In this document: one piece after another, positions 26,600 to 35,030 of the stretch
Layout of the letters: the number at the start of each line of letters is the position of its first letter
Numbering within the stretch: the first letter of the stretch is position 1
Origin: Microbacteriaceae bacterium
GTDB taxonomy: Bacteria; Actinomycetota; Actinomycetes; Actinomycetales; Microbacteriaceae
DNA length: 60,638 nt
Direction of reading: 5' to 3'
Assembly (NCBI GenBank): GCA_025465095.1
Contig: JAODME010000009.1
Location: 1-60,638, forward strand
The notes under the pieces: model-generated
Databases searched by the model: none
The model's input: the letters and a program-made list of their open reading frames with translations, nothing else
Told to the model about the DNA's origin: nothing
Position numbers and translations under genes: made by a program

Positions 26600-27081
26600 T
26601 CCGGCTCACCATCGACACACCGGAGGCGATGGCCGCCCTTGGCGCGCGCATCGCCAGGCAACTCGTCGAGGGCGACATCGTCGCCCTCGACGGCGAACTC
26701 GGTGCGGGCAAGACGACCCTCACCCGCGGGCTCGGCGAAGCCCTGGGGGTGCGCGGTGCCGTCACGAGCCCCACTTTCGTGCTCGCCCGCACCCATCCGC
26801 GCGAGTCGGGCGGTGCGTCTCTCGTGCACGTCGACGCCTATCGACTCGGCACAGCCGCCGAGCTCGACGACCTCGACATCGACTTCGCCGGTTCGATCGT
26901 CGTCGTTGAATGGGCCGCCGGGATGCTCGACGGCGTGAGCGAGTCTGTGCTCGAGGTGTCGATCGAGCGGCCGACCGGCGCGGCAGTCGGGTCCTCGGGC
27001 GAGGCGGGCGAAGCGATCGAGCCGCGGCGGGTGACGATCACGCCGCGAGGACCGCGCTGGGCGCAGCATCCGTTCGTCTGA
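26596..27081 (+). CDS. tsaE: tRNA t6A biosynthesis ATPase TsaE
   Basis: TsaE is the ATPase of the bacterial threonylcarbamoyl-adenosine (t6A37) machinery together with TsaB and TsaD. The Walker A GELGAGKTTLTRGLGEALG begins at residue 33, followed by VTSPTFVLARTH and the HVDAYRL motif. The length of 161 is typical. It overlaps alr (ATGA). A 124-bp gap separates it from tsaB, which has its own -10 box. Confidence 0.95.
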   Translation: MIRLTIDTPEAMAALGARIARQLVEGDIVALDGELGAGKTTLTRGLGEALGVRGAVTSPTFVLARTHPRESGGASLVHVDAYRLGTAAELDDLDIDFAGSIVVVEWAAGMLDGVSESVLEVSIERPTGAAVGSSGEAGEAIEPRRVTITPRGPRWAQHPFV

Positions 27082-27193
27082 GCGTGCTCACGGGCGGATG
27101 TACGCATTCGCGCCAGGTGTGCCGCGGAGGGCCCGCCACGTCGCGGCGAATGCTACGCTCGAGCGCCGGATCGAGAAGGAAGCGCAACCCGCT

Positions 27194-27199
27194 TAAACT
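27194..27199 (+). promoter_or_regulatory. tsaB: -10 box of tsaB (leaderless type)
   Basis: TAAACT is followed by exactly six bases and then ATG 27206. GGCAGG between them is too close to act as a normal Shine-Dalgarno if the message starts at the ATG. Confidence 0.6.
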
Positions 27200-27205
27200 G
27201 GCAGG

Positions 27206-27838
27206 ATGCTTCTCGCCATCGACACCTCCGCCGGATCGTCTGTGGCGGTGGTCGATTTGGACCGCGGAATTCTCGCAGAGAGGGCGTCCAGCGACACCCG
27301 CCGGCACGCAGAGGTGATCGGCTCGTTCATCGTCGAGTGTCTTGCCGAATCCGGCGTGACGCCAACCGCCCTTTCGGGCGTCGCCGCCGGCATGGGGCCG
27401 GGGCCCTTCACCGGTTTGCGGGTCGGAATCGCCGCTGCCCAAGCGTTCGCGCTCGCAATAGGCAAGCCGGTCGTGCGCGTCGTCAGCCACGACGCGGTTG
27501 CGTCCGCCCACTACGCGCTCGGCGGGTCCAAACCGATGCTCGTCGTCACGGATGCGCGCCGCCGTGAGGTGTACTGGTCTGCCTACCGCGGCATAGACGA
27601 GGCCGGCCTGCCCGAGCGGGTCGACGGCCCTGCACTCGTCCGCCCGGCGGACCTGCCGGAGGCGGTGCCCGATTACGACGGCTATGCGCGGCTCGATGCG
27701 GCGGAGGTCTCCGCCGGAGCGCTCGGCATGCTCGCCGAGCGGATGTTCGCAAACGGCAGGACCTTCGCCGGCGCCGCGCCGCTGTACCTGCGTTCGCCGG
27801 ACGTCACCGTCTCAGCAGGACCCAAGAGGGTGAGCTGA
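27206..27838 (+). CDS. tsaB: t6A biosynthesis protein TsaB
   Basis: TsaB is the non-catalytic partner that dimerises with TsaD in t6A synthesis. It opens with the ASKHA fold motif MLLAIDTSAGSSVAVVD. It carries the family block GVAAGMGPGPFTGLRVGIA near residues 60-78 and VVTDARRREVYWSAY. It lacks the metal-binding histidines of TsaD, as expected. The length of 210 is typical. rimI follows after four bases. Confidence 0.95.
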   Translation: MLLAIDTSAGSSVAVVDLDRGILAERASSDTRRHAEVIGSFIVECLAESGVTPTALSGVAAGMGPGPFTGLRVGIAAAQAFALAIGKPVVRVVSHDAVASAHYALGGSKPMLVVTDARRREVYWSAYRGIDEAGLPERVDGPALVRPADLPEAVPDYDGYARLDAAEVSAGALGMLAERMFANGRTFAGAAPLYLRSPDVTVSAGPKRVS

Positions 27839-27842
27839 GCTG

Positions 27843-28325
27843 ATGTCCTGGCAACTTCGCAGGGCTACGGCGGGCGACCTCGACGCGATCATGCATCTCG
27901 AGACGAGCGTCTTCGCGAACGACGCCTGGTCTCGGGAGAGCATGCGCGGGGAACTGAGCAACCCGCAGTGCCATTACCTCGTCGCCTTCCGGCCACAGAC
28001 GCCGGAGGCCGTCGAGGGATACGCCGGGCTGTTCGCTCCCAAGGGCACCCATCAGGGGGATGTGCAGACCATTGCCGTGGCCGAGTCCTCCCGCCGTGCG
28101 GGACTCGGCCGCCTGCTCGTGCAGACCCTCTTGGTCGAGGCTCACGACCGAGGCGCCCGCGAGGTGTTCCTCGAGGTGCGTGCCGACAATCCCGGAGCGC
28201 AAAGCCTGTACGAGTCGCTCGGGTTCAAGGAGATCGCGGTGCGCGTCGCCTACTACCAGCCGGATGGAATGGATGCCGTTGTCATGCGACTCGTAATCGA
28301 GCAGCCGAAGGCGGCGCCCGCGTGA
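27843..28325 (+). CDS. rimI: Ribosomal protein S18 alanine N-acetyltransferase
   Basis: A GNAT-fold acetyltransferase. The acetyl-CoA loop is [19 protein letters not shown] (residues ~80-98). It is preceded by the strand VQTI and followed by [20 protein letters not shown], the classic RimI ending. The position between tsaB and tsaD is the usual home of RimI. The substrate (S18) is from family knowledge, and some RimI-like proteins acetylate other targets. Its stop overlaps the tsaD GTG (GTGA). Confidence 0.93.
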   Translation: MSWQLRRATAGDLDAIMHLETSVFANDAWSRESMRGELSNPQCHYLVAFRPQTPEAVEGYAGLFAPKGTHQGDVQTIAVAESSRRAGLGRLLVQTLLVEAHDRGAREVFLEVRADNPGAQSLYESLGFKEIAVRVAYYQPDGMDAVVMRLVIEQPKAAPA

Positions 28326-29380
28326 CTGCGATCGAACAACCGTTGGTGCTCGGCATCGAGACGAGTTGCGATGAGACCGGCATCGGCATCGTGCGAGGCA
28401 ACAAACTGCTCGCGAACGTCATCGCCTCCTCTATGGAGGAGCACGCGCGGTACGGCGGGGTGGTTCCGGAGATCGCGGCCCGCGCGCACCTCGAGGCGCT
28501 CACTCCCGCGATAGAGGCCGCGCTCGCCGAGGCCGGAGTAAACCTCGCCGCGATCGACGCCGTCGCCGTGACGAGCGGCCCGGGACTCGCCGGAGCCCTC
28601 ATGGTCGGCGTCGGCGCGGCGAAGGCGCTCGCCGTGGCGCTGAACCGGCCGCTGTACGCGGTCAACCATCTCGTCGGCCACGTCGGCGCCGACGTGCTCC
28701 GCGACGACGGAACCGAGATCGTACTCCCGACCGTTGCGCTGCTCGTTTCCGGGGGGCACACGTCGCTGCTGCTCGTGCGCGACCTCGTCTCTGACGTCGA
28801 GTTGCTCGGGGAGACGATCGACGACGCAGCCGGTGAGGCTTTCGACAAGGTCGCGAGGCTGCTGGGCCTCCCCTATCCCGGCGGACCCGAGATCGACCGC
28901 GCCGCGGTCGGCGGAAACCCGAATGCCATTCGGTTCCCGCGAGGTCTTGCCCTGCCCAAGGACCTCGAGAAGCACCGATATGACTTCTCCTTCTCAGGGT
29001 TGAAGACGGCGGTCGCGCGGTGGGTCGAGCAGAAACGCGACGCGGGGGAGAGCGTGCCCGTGGCGGATGTCGCTGCCGGATTCCGGGAAGCCGTCGCCGA
29101 CGTCCTGCTGACGAAGGCGCTGAACGCGTGTCGCGACCTCGGGGTGCCGCGCCTGCTACTCGGGGGCGGCGTCGTCGCCAATGCTCGGGTGCGCGAGATC
29201 GCGGCGGAGCGGTGCGCGGTGGAAGGCATCGAATTGCGGATCCCACCACTCGCGCTCTGCACCGACAACGGAGCGATGATCGCGGCGCTCGCCGCACAAC
29301 TGATAGCGGCAGGGCACCCGCCATCCGGTCTCGACTTCTCCGCCGATTCGACCCTGCCCGTCACGAGCATCCAGGTCTGA
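28322..29380 (+). CDS. tsaD: tRNA N6-adenosine threonylcarbamoyltransferase TsaD
   Basis: TsaD transfers the threonylcarbamoyl group to A37 of ANN-decoding tRNAs. Metal-binding His116 and His120 are in [22 protein letters not shown] is the N-terminal ASKHA motif, and [11 protein letters not shown] and [12 protein letters not shown] follow. [15 protein letters not shown] and the CTDNGAMIA motif close the protein. It has 352 residues. The start is GTG 28322, which overlaps the rimI stop. The in-frame extension to 27968 lies inside rimI. Confidence 0.97.
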   Translation: MTAIEQPLVLGIETSCDETGIGIVRGNKLLANVIASSMEEHARYGGVVPEIAARAHLEALTPAIEAALAEAGVNLAAIDAVAVTSGPGLAGALMVGVGAAKALAVALNRPLYAVNHLVGHVGADVLRDDGTEIVLPTVALLVSGGHTSLLLVRDLVSDVELLGETIDDAAGEAFDKVARLLGLPYPGGPEIDRAAVGGNPNAIRFPRGLALPKDLEKHRYDFSFSGLKTAVARWVEQKRDAGESVPVADVAAGFREAVADVLLTKALNACRDLGVPRLLLGGGVVANARVREIAAERCAVEGIELRIPPLALCTDNGAMIAALAAQLIAAGHPPSGLDFSADSTLPVTSIQV

Positions 29381-29407
29381 GAGGCGTTCCCAGTCCCCGG
29401 TAGTGGT

Positions 29408-29436
29408 TTGACAGGTCCGACCCACGGTGGAAGGCT
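29408..29436 (+). promoter_or_regulatory. Promoter of the repeat-bearing membrane protein gene
   Basis: TTGACA (29408-29413, perfect consensus) and AAGGCT (29431-29436) are 17 bp apart. A 6-bp hairpin (GAGATC / GATCTC, 29448-29464) follows in the leader, just before the TAAGGAG Shine-Dalgarno. Confidence 0.6.
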
Positions 29437-29479
29437 GGAACGCGCCTGAGATCACTTCGATCTCTCTAAGGAGCGCACC

Positions 29480-30004
29480 ATGTCTGACCGCAACGACGAC
29501 GCAGTGCCGCCCGCCGGCGTGCCGTACAACCCGCCGTCCGGCTCGTTCGAGGGAACCGGCGCGGCCGAAGCCGATGCCTCCCGCACTGGAGACTATGCGC
29601 AGCCTGGTGCTGGCGGTTATGCGCAGCCTGGTGCTGGCGGTTATGCGCAGCCTGGTGCTGGCGGTTATGCGCAGCCTGGTGCTGGCGGTTACGCGCAGCC
29701 TGGCCCTCCCGGCAGTCCGAAGACGCTAAGCCTCATCGGGACGATCGTCGGCGTCGTCGGACTCCTAGGGTTCTGGGTCGTGTTCCTTCCTATCATCGGC
29801 TCGATCTTCGGCCTGTTCCTCCCCGTCGCGGCGGTCGTGCTCGGCTTCCTCGGCAAGAAGAAGGAAGGGCTCCAGGCGAAACCGCTGTGGCTGACCGCAC
29901 TCATCACGGGCTTCGTGGGAATCGCCATCGCGATCATCGCTCTTGTCCTCTGGATCGTGCTGTTCACGACAAGCAACCCGATGGGCGGGCCGAACGGCTA
30001 CTGA
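29480..30004 (+). CDS. DUF4190-like small membrane protein with octapeptide repeats
   Basis: The 174-residue product has a Pro/Gly/Ala/Tyr-rich N-terminal part (residues 1-~75) that includes four identical YAQPGAGG repeats and a fifth YAQPGPPG. Two to three hydrophobic segments follow (SLIGTIVGVVGLLGFWVVF; IGSIFGLFLPVAAVVLGFLG; ALITGFVGIAIAIIALVLWI) with a KKKEGLQ loop between them. This layout fits the DUF4190-type actinobacterial family of unknown function. The flexible proline-rich part would probably be cytoplasmic. It converges with the methyltransferase gene across seven bases. Confidence 0.8.
   Translation: MSDRNDDAVPPAGVPYNPPSGSFEGTGAAEADASRTGDYAQPGAGGYAQPGAGGYAQPGAGGYAQPGAGGYAQPGPPGSPKTLSLIGTIVGVVGLLGFWVVFLPIIGSIFGLFLPVAAVVLGFLGKKKEGLQAKPLWLTALITGFVGIAIAIIALVLWIVLFTTSNPMGGPNGY
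29594..29689 (+). repeat. Four perfect 24-bp tandem repeats in the coding sequence
   Basis: Copies at 29594-29617, 29618-29641, 29642-29665 and 29666-29689 are identical at every base. A partial fifth copy (from 29690) has changed. Each unit encodes Tyr-Ala-Gln-Pro-Gly-Ala-Gly-Gly. Because the unit is a multiple of three, gain or loss of copies alters protein length without a frameshift. The identity of all four copies implies recent expansion. Confidence 0.95.
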
Positions 30005-30011
30005 CCGGTGC

Positions 30012-31199
30012 TCAGACGCGTTCGACGAGCAGCGCCGTGTGACGTCCCGCAACCCGGGTGACGATCAAGGTGCCGCTCTCACGGCCTTTGAGTGACAGCC
30101 TCTTGCGAAGCACCGCCGGGTCGATGTCGACGCCGCGCTTTTTGATCTCCAGCTGGCCGATTCCGCGCACCGCCAGCTCCTTTCGAAGCAGCCGCTCGTC
30201 GAACGGGAACGCCTCGACCACACGGAAGGCGCGCGCGAACGGTGTGGGGGTTTCGTCGTCGGACGTGAGGTAGGCGATGCTGGAGCTGAGCATCCGCGCC
30301 CCCAAGCGGCGTGCCAGATCGCCGATAAGCCTCGCCCGGATGACCGCGCCGTCGGGTTCGTAGACGTACGCGCCGAGCGTGCCGACCTCGACGTCCTCGC
30401 TGTCCGCCGGCGCCGACAGCTCCGCGGTTCCATGATCGCCGATCACGAGCGCAGATCGACGAATGCCGGCACGGGCGAGGTCGCCGAACCAGACACCGAC
30501 CTCGACTACCTCCCGGTCCGCCGAGATCCACTGCGCTTCCGCCTGAGCGGGGATGAGGTCACGGTCGACACCCGGGCCGAGCTTCACCCCGACCGGCAGC
30601 CGATCACCGAGGTCGAAGGCGAAGTCGAGGGGCGGCGACCAGTCGGCCGGATCCCGCAGCCGCGATGTGTTCGAGTGCCCGACGGTGCGCCTCGCCGGGT
30701 CGAGGAATACGCCGTCGACATCACCCAGGTCCACCTTTGTCGCGTCGGCGTTCACGACCGTGACGCTCTGCCAGGGCGCGAGATTGTAGGCCGCGATCGC
30801 GGCGGTGACCTCGTCGCGCTCCACCGCCGTGACTTCTACGTCGAGAGCGGCGAGGGCGAGGGCATCCGCGCCGATACCGCAACCGAGGTCGGCGACTCGT
30901 GTGATTCCCGCCCGCTGGAACCTCCCTGCGTGCAGCGCGGCGACGCTCAACCGCGTCGCCTGCTCGAGCCCGGCCTCCGTGAAGAGCATTCCGGCGGCGA
31001 ACGGACCGAACTTGGGCACGGCGCGGGCGCGCAGTTTCGCCTGATTCAGGACGGCGGCGACGAGCCCGGGGGAGTGCCCGGCCGCGCGCAGTTCGCTGAC
31101 GGTCCGCAGCACGTCGCCCTTGGAGTCGTAGGGTCCAATCGCGTCGAGTAGTCGGAGGCCTTCGATCGAAAGGACTTCGAGCAGCTCAGAGGTCTCCAT
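30012..31199 (-). CDS. Class I SAM-dependent methyltransferase, THUMP-like C-terminal domain
   Basis: The protein has 395 residues. The central Rossmann-type domain has VADLGCGIGADALALAALDVEVTAVERD (SAM motif I and II) and a FLDPARR motif at the place of the usual catalytic-loop NPPY-type motif. The C-terminal third (RVVEAFPFDERLLRKELAVRGIGQLEIKKRGVD is spread over it) resembles the THUMP-like domain found in actinobacterial relatives, so a nucleic-acid substrate is plausible but unproven. The ATG is at 31199 (METSELLEVL); longer readings run into the CIRCE region of groES. It is divergent from groES. Confidence 0.85.
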   Translation of the reverse strand: METSELLEVLSIEGLRLLDAIGPYDSKGDVLRTVSELRAAGHSPGLVAAVLNQAKLRARAVPKFGPFAAGMLFTEAGLEQATRLSVAALHAGRFQRAGITRVADLGCGIGADALALAALDVEVTAVERDEVTAAIAAYNLAPWQSVTVVNADATKVDLGDVDGVFLDPARRTVGHSNTSRLRDPADWSPPLDFAFDLGDRLPVGVKLGPGVDRDLIPAQAEAQWISADREVVEVGVWFGDLARAGIRRSALVIGDHGTAELSAPADSEDVEVGTLGAYVYEPDGAVIRARLIGDLARRLGARMLSSSIAYLTSDDETPTPFARAFRVVEAFPFDERLLRKELAVRGIGQLEIKKRGVDIDPAVLRKRLSLKGRESGTLIVTRVAGRHTALLVERV

Positions 31200-31229
31200 C
31201 CACCCATTCTCGCGCAGAAGACGACCTGG

Positions 31230-31256
31230 TTGGCACTCCGATTGCGTGAGTGCTAA
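31230..31256. promoter_or_regulatory. CIRCE operator 1 (HrcA site) upstream of groES
   Basis: TTGGCACTC, nine bases, GAGTGCTAA: a nearly perfect CIRCE element, with one G for A in the left arm. HrcA is the established CIRCE repressor. A -10-like TAAGCT lies at 31266-31271, with TTGCGT 18 bp before it inside the CIRCE spacer, so HrcA binding would cover the -35 region. Confidence 0.9.
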
Positions 31257-31275
31257 CGAAACCCGTAAGCTACTT

Positions 31276-31302
31276 CTGGCACTCTCACCGTGAGTGTGCC
31301 AA
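31276..31302. promoter_or_regulatory. CIRCE operator 2 upstream of groES
   Basis: CTGGCACTC, nine bases, GTGTGCCAA: a second CIRCE with one mismatch in the right arm. It is centred 46 bp downstream of the first and overlaps the predicted transcription start. Confidence 0.8.
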
Positions 31303-31338
31303 CCCAAGTTTCCAGCTCTGAGAAAGAAGAGGTCAACC

Positions 31339-31635
31339 GTGTCGGTCTCCATCAAGCCGCTCGAAGATCGCATTGTGATCAAGCAGGTCGACGCCGAGCA
31401 GACCACTGCTTCCGGTCTCGTCATCCCTGACACCGCGAAGGAAAAGCCCCAGGAGGGCGAGGTCGTCGCAGTCGGACCGGGTCGCATCGACGACAACGGC
31501 AACCGCGTTCCCCTCGACATCGCCGTCGGTGACAAGGTCATCTACTCCAAGTACGGCGGAACTGAGGTGAAGTACGGCGGGGATGACCTGCTCGTGCTCT
31601 CGGCACGCGACGTGCTCGCGGTCGTCGTTCGCTAA
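31339..31635 (+). CDS. groES: Co-chaperonin GroES
   Basis: GroES caps the GroEL folding chamber. The 98-residue product has [28 protein letters not shown] with the mobile loop, then [11 protein letters not shown] and [18 protein letters not shown]. The GTG start follows AAGAAGAGG. Here groES stands alone: it is followed by a strong terminator and then an unrelated permease gene, so groEL must be elsewhere. Two CIRCE sites indicate HrcA heat-shock control. Confidence 0.97.
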   Translation: MSVSIKPLEDRIVIKQVDAEQTTASGLVIPDTAKEKPQEGEVVAVGPGRIDDNGNRVPLDIAVGDKVIYSKYGGTEVKYGGDDLLVLSARDVLAVVVR

Positions 31636-31647
31636 CACCCGCACTTC

Positions 31648-31679
31648 CTCGAAGGCCCGTCCGGTTCGCCGGGCGGGCC
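31648..31679 (+). terminator. Rho-independent terminator after groES
   Basis: A 14-bp GC-rich stem (31648-31661 with 31666-31679, one G-T pair) capped by TTCG, 13 bases after the groES stop. It separates groES from the next transcription unit. Confidence 0.9.
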
Positions 31680-31742
31680 TTCGTCGCGTCTGCGGTGCTC
31701 GAGGAGGTCGGCCGCAACCGACCTGGACGCGGCGGCGCGGGT

Positions 31743-31748
31743 TAGGCT
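31743..31748 (+). promoter_or_regulatory. -10 box of the RarD-like gene (leaderless type)
   Basis: TAGGCT is followed by six bases and GTG 31755, with no Shine-Dalgarno. It is the same hexamer and spacing as in front of guaB3 (50568-50573). Confidence 0.6.
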
Positions 31749-31754
31749 GACACG

Positions 31755-32687
31755 GTGCCGCCCTCCTCGTTTCCTCCTCACGAGCAGAGCGGCAGAGGGC
31801 TCCTCTACGCCATCGGCGCCTACGGGCTGTGGGGCTTTCTCCCGGTCTACTTCCTGCTCATCGCCCCTACGGGGCCGTTCGAGATCGTCGCCGCGCGCAT
31901 CCTGTTCTCGCTGATCTTCTGCGCGGTCCTGCTGAGCGTCACGCGAAAGTGGGGTGCCGTCCTGGTGATCGTGCGCCAACCGCGTCTGCTGTTCACGATG
32001 GCAGCGGCCGGTGCGTTCATCTACGTCAACTGGCAGGTGTACATCCTCGCCGTGCTGACCGGCCACGTTCTCGAGGGCGCGCTCGGTTACTTCATCAACC
32101 CGATCGTGACCGTGCTCCTCGGCGTACTCATCCTGCGGGAACGGCTTCGGGCGGCGCAGTGGGCGGCGGTGTCTATCAGCTTCGTCGCCGTGCTTGTGCT
32201 TGCGATCGGATACGGCCGGTTCCCCTGGATCTCGCTCGCGCTCGCCTTCTCGTTCGGTTTCTACGGGCTGATCAAGAAGCGCGTCGGCCCGCGAGTGGAT
32301 GCCGTGAGCGGACTGTCCCTAGAGACGGCCTGGCTCGTGCCGGTCGCCGTCATCCAGCTCGTAGTGGTCGGGGTGACGACGGGTCTTACTATCGGCACGG
32401 TCCATTCGTTGCACACCCTCCTGGTCGTCGGCTCCGGGATCATCACGGCCGTCCCCCTGCTGCTGTTCGCGGGAGCCGCCCGCCGACTTCCTCTCATCAC
32501 TCTCGGCCTCGTGCAGTACCTCGCGCCGCTGCTGCAGTTCCTGATCGGCGCCTTCGTGCTGAACGAGGAGATGCCGCCGGAACGCTGGGTTGGATTCGGG
32601 CTCGTGTGGGTGGCGCTGGTCGTGCTCACCGTCGACATGATCGCCTCCGGACACGCGGCCCGTCGCGCCTTACCGCTCCTGGCCTGA
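31755..32687 (+). CDS. rarD: RarD-type EamA-family permease
   Basis: A 310-residue protein with about ten hydrophobic segments in two EamA repeats. It begins GLLYAIGAYGLWGFLPVYF, the RarD hallmark, and contains FIYVNWQVYILAVLTGHVLEGALGYFINP and QYLAPLLQFLIGAFVLNEEMP. RarD proteins are DMT-superfamily carriers with no firmly established substrate; E. coli RarD is linked to chloramphenicol sensitivity. It stands as a single gene between the groES terminator and the next leaderless promoter. Confidence 0.88.
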   Translation: MPPSSFPPHEQSGRGLLYAIGAYGLWGFLPVYFLLIAPTGPFEIVAARILFSLIFCAVLLSVTRKWGAVLVIVRQPRLLFTMAAAGAFIYVNWQVYILAVLTGHVLEGALGYFINPIVTVLLGVLILRERLRAAQWAAVSISFVAVLVLAIGYGRFPWISLALAFSFGFYGLIKKRVGPRVDAVSGLSLETAWLVPVAVIQLVVVGVTTGLTIGTVHSLHTLLVVGSGIITAVPLLLFAGAARRLPLITLGLVQYLAPLLQFLIGAFVLNEEMPPERWVGFGLVWVALVVLTVDMIASGHAARRALPLLA

Positions 32688-32695
32688 CGCCGCAG

Positions 32696-32701
32696 TAGGG
32701 T
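32696..32701 (+). promoter_or_regulatory. -10 box of the truncated binding-protein gene (leaderless type)
   Basis: TAGGGT is followed by seven bases and ATG 32709, with no Shine-Dalgarno. Confidence 0.5.
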
Positions 32702-32708
32702 TCCTCAC

Positions 32709-33479
32709 ATGCCCCGCCCCCTCATCGCTCTTGGCGTGGCCGCCATCGTTGCCGTCTTGCTCGTCTCCTGCGCGAGTGAGCCGACCCCTCAACCACCTTC
32801 GGCCCCAACGCCGAGGGCGAGTGTCGGCCCCTCCGGGAACGGGGTACTCCGCATCGGTACGGCGTTCCCCGCAACCGATTCTTCGATCGGACCAGCGCAG
32901 GTCGCCGGCGTCGAGGTCGCGGTGCGAGAGATCAACGAGGCTGGAGGGGTACTAGGCGTACCCGTGCAGGTCTTCCACCGGGCCTCCGGCGAAAACGGCA
33001 GTGATCAACTCACGGCGTCCTTCACCAACCTGCAAGGGATGTCGATCGACGTATTCATCGGGCCGACCGCCTCCGGAGCCGCCGACAGCGTGCTCGTCGC
33101 CGCCACCGACGCGCACATCCCGATCGTCGTCCCCTCGCGGGACGCGACCGGCGACGGATACCTCTTCTATCTCCCCGTCCCGGCGGTTGGTGCGCAGAGC
33201 ATCGGGCTGCCCGCGGAGCCGGACGATGCCTTCGCCGCGAGATTACGGATGTCCGACCCCGGTGTGACCGACCTTCGGTATGCGCTTGAAGCGTACGACG
33301 CGGTGATCATCGCCGCGCTCGCGGCGATCCTCGCCGGTGATGACGGCGGAGCATCCATCGCAGCCAACATCGCCAGCGTCATGGCGGACGGCATTGCATG
33401 CACCAGTTTCGGGCAGTGTCTCGACGTGCTCGAGACCGAGCCGGACATCGCCTACGGGGCGAGCATCGCCCAACCCTGA
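32709..33479 (+). CDS. One-lobed lipoprotein related to branched-chain amino-acid binding proteins
   Basis: The 256-residue product has a lipoprotein signal with Cys21 (AVLLVSCAS). The first lobe of a periplasmic-binding-protein type 1 fold follows at residues ~46-145 (NGVLRIGTAFPATDSSIGPAQ; AVREINEAGGVLGVP; VFIGPTASGAADSVL). It then jumps to the hinge-return helix RYALEAYDAVIIAALAAIL. Compared with the neighbour at 33676, about 130-150 residues of the second lobe are missing, and the C-terminus stops at DIAYGASIAQP. Short remnants such as GAQSIGL remain where the neighbour has GAQSLGL. The frame is intact, so it is either a degraded copy or a functional one-lobe lipoprotein. Confidence 0.8.
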   Translation: MPRPLIALGVAAIVAVLLVSCASEPTPQPPSAPTPRASVGPSGNGVLRIGTAFPATDSSIGPAQVAGVEVAVREINEAGGVLGVPVQVFHRASGENGSDQLTASFTNLQGMSIDVFIGPTASGAADSVLVAATDAHIPIVVPSRDATGDGYLFYLPVPAVGAQSIGLPAEPDDAFAARLRMSDPGVTDLRYALEAYDAVIIAALAAILAGDDGGASIAANIASVMADGIACTSFGQCLDVLETEPDIAYGASIAQP

Positions 33480-33675
33480 ACAACTGGTTTCGTCGCAGAT
33501 GCGGGATGCCACAGAGACGTTCGATCGTTGCCTGCCCGACGTGTAACGATTCCGTCGCGATACACGACCGTAACAAAGGCGTATTGTGTCGGAGCCGTTC
33601 CCTCTATACCGTGAACCAACAGCTCGTGCATGACGCACGTCTGGGCCCGAACACATTCCTAATGCAAGGAGCAAC

Positions 33676-34983
33676 ATGAGCGTTTTCGCGAAGGCCCCAG
33701 CATCACGGTCACGGACTCTCAGGGCAGTCGTCGGGGGCGTCGCAGCCCTCGGCGTCTCGGTACTGGTTCTGAGCGGCTGCGCCGCAGCCGAAGAGGAGAC
33801 TCCTGCTCCCGCAGAAGGCGACAGCGCCGCGTCAGCCGACTTCAACGAAATCGAGGCCGGCGAGCGGGACCTCACCTTGCCGCTCGGCACCATCCTCCCG
33901 CAGAGTGGTGGACTCGCCTTCCTCGGCCCGCCAGAGGAGGCGGGGGTTGCTCTCGCCGTCCAGGACATCAACGATGCCGGACTCGGCATCACAGTCGAGA
34001 TCGATTTCCGCGACTCCGGCGACACCACGACCGACACCGCGACGACCTCCGTGACCGACTTGTTGTCGCAAGGCGTCTCGGGCATCGTCGGCGCCGCATC
34101 CTCCGGTGTGTCGAAGACGGTCATCGACCAGGTCACCGGCGCGGGCGTCGTGCTGTTCTCCCCGGCGAACACTTCGGCGGACTTCACGACCTATGACGAC
34201 AGCAACCTTTACTGGCGCACCGCGCCCTCGGACGTGCTCCAAGGTGAGGTGCTCGGAAACCTGATCGCGGAAGACGGTGCGCAGTCGCTCGGGCTGATCG
34301 TGCTGAATGACTCGTACGGCACGGGACTGGCTGAATTCACCACCGAATCGTTCGAGGCAGCTGGCGGCGAAGTTGTCGCCACAGAGTTCTTCAACGAGGG
34401 CGACTCGACCTTCGACGCGCAGATCGCGGCGGTCACCGCAGAGAACCCGGACAAGATCGCGTTGATCACTTTCGATCAGGCCAAGGTCATCGTTCCGGCT
34501 CTCACCGGAGCGGGATACCCGGGTGAGGACCTGTATTTCGTCGACGGTAACCTCGCCGACTACAGCGCCGACCTTGCTGCCGGCATTCTCGAGGGCGCCA
34601 AGGGAACGCTGCCGGGACTCGACACAGGAGACCTCGGTGACTTCACCGATCGCCTGCTCGAAATCGATCCCGCGTTGACCGACTTCAGCTACGCGGCCGA
34701 GTCCTACGACGCCGTCGTCCTGATGGCGCTCGCGGCGTACGCTGCTAACGACACGTCTGGCGAGGCCATCGCCAACTACCTGCGCCAGGTCTCAGGCGGC
34801 ACCGGCGAAGGAGAGAAGGTCACAGACTTCGCCAGCGCCGCGGCGATTCTCGCGGAAGGTGGACAGGTCGACTACGACGGCAACTCCGGGCCTATCACCT
34901 TCGACGAGAACGGCGACCCGACGGGGGCGACCATCGGCATCTACCAGTTTGGTGCCGACAACAAGTACACCCGCATCAACTAG
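33676..34983 (+). CDS. Branched-chain amino-acid ABC transporter substrate-binding lipoprotein
   Basis: The 435-residue product has a lipobox with Cys35 (LVLSGCAAAEE) and a complete two-lobe binding fold: LTLPLGTILPQSGGLAFLG, a GIVGAASSGVSKTVIDQV strand-helix, and LGLIVLNDSYGTGLAEF. The hinge-return helix is FSYAAESYDAVVLMALAAY. AAGGAG precedes the ATG. The four transporter genes face it from the opposite strand (35113-39079), making a complete LivKHMGF-type importer. Ligand identity (Leu/Ile/Val or another amino acid or amide) cannot be settled from sequence. Confidence 0.9.
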   Translation: MSVFAKAPASRSRTLRAVVGGVAALGVSVLVLSGCAAAEEETPAPAEGDSAASADFNEIEAGERDLTLPLGTILPQSGGLAFLGPPEEAGVALAVQDINDAGLGITVEIDFRDSGDTTTDTATTSVTDLLSQGVSGIVGAASSGVSKTVIDQVTGAGVVLFSPANTSADFTTYDDSNLYWRTAPSDVLQGEVLGNLIAEDGAQSLGLIVLNDSYGTGLAEFTTESFEAAGGEVVATEFFNEGDSTFDAQIAAVTAENPDKIALITFDQAKVIVPALTGAGYPGEDLYFVDGNLADYSADLAAGILEGAKGTLPGLDTGDLGDFTDRLLEIDPALTDFSYAAESYDAVVLMALAAYAANDTSGEAIANYLRQVSGGTGEGEKVTDFASAAAILAEGGQVDYDGNSGPITFDENGDPTGATIGIYQFGADNKYTRIN

Positions 34984-34999
34984 CCTGCAAGCGCAACGA

Positions 35000-35030
35000 A
35001 CAGGCCCCGACTGTCACGGTCGGGGCCTGT
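35000..35030. terminator. Bidirectional terminator between the binding protein and livF
   Basis: A perfect 12-bp stem (35000-35011 with 35019-35030) with a 7-base loop lies 16 bases after the binding-protein stop and about 80 bases after the end of the convergent livF. It could serve both strands. Confidence 0.8.

Noticed and set aside
29594-29689. Tandem repeats considered as a CRISPR array
   Set aside because: The units are directly abutting with no spacers, in frame within a gene, and encode a regular octapeptide.
32709-33479. Simple frameshift pseudogene of a binding protein
   Set aside because: No frameshift or internal stop is visible; the difference from the neighbour is an in-frame loss, so it is kept as a gene with doubt stated.
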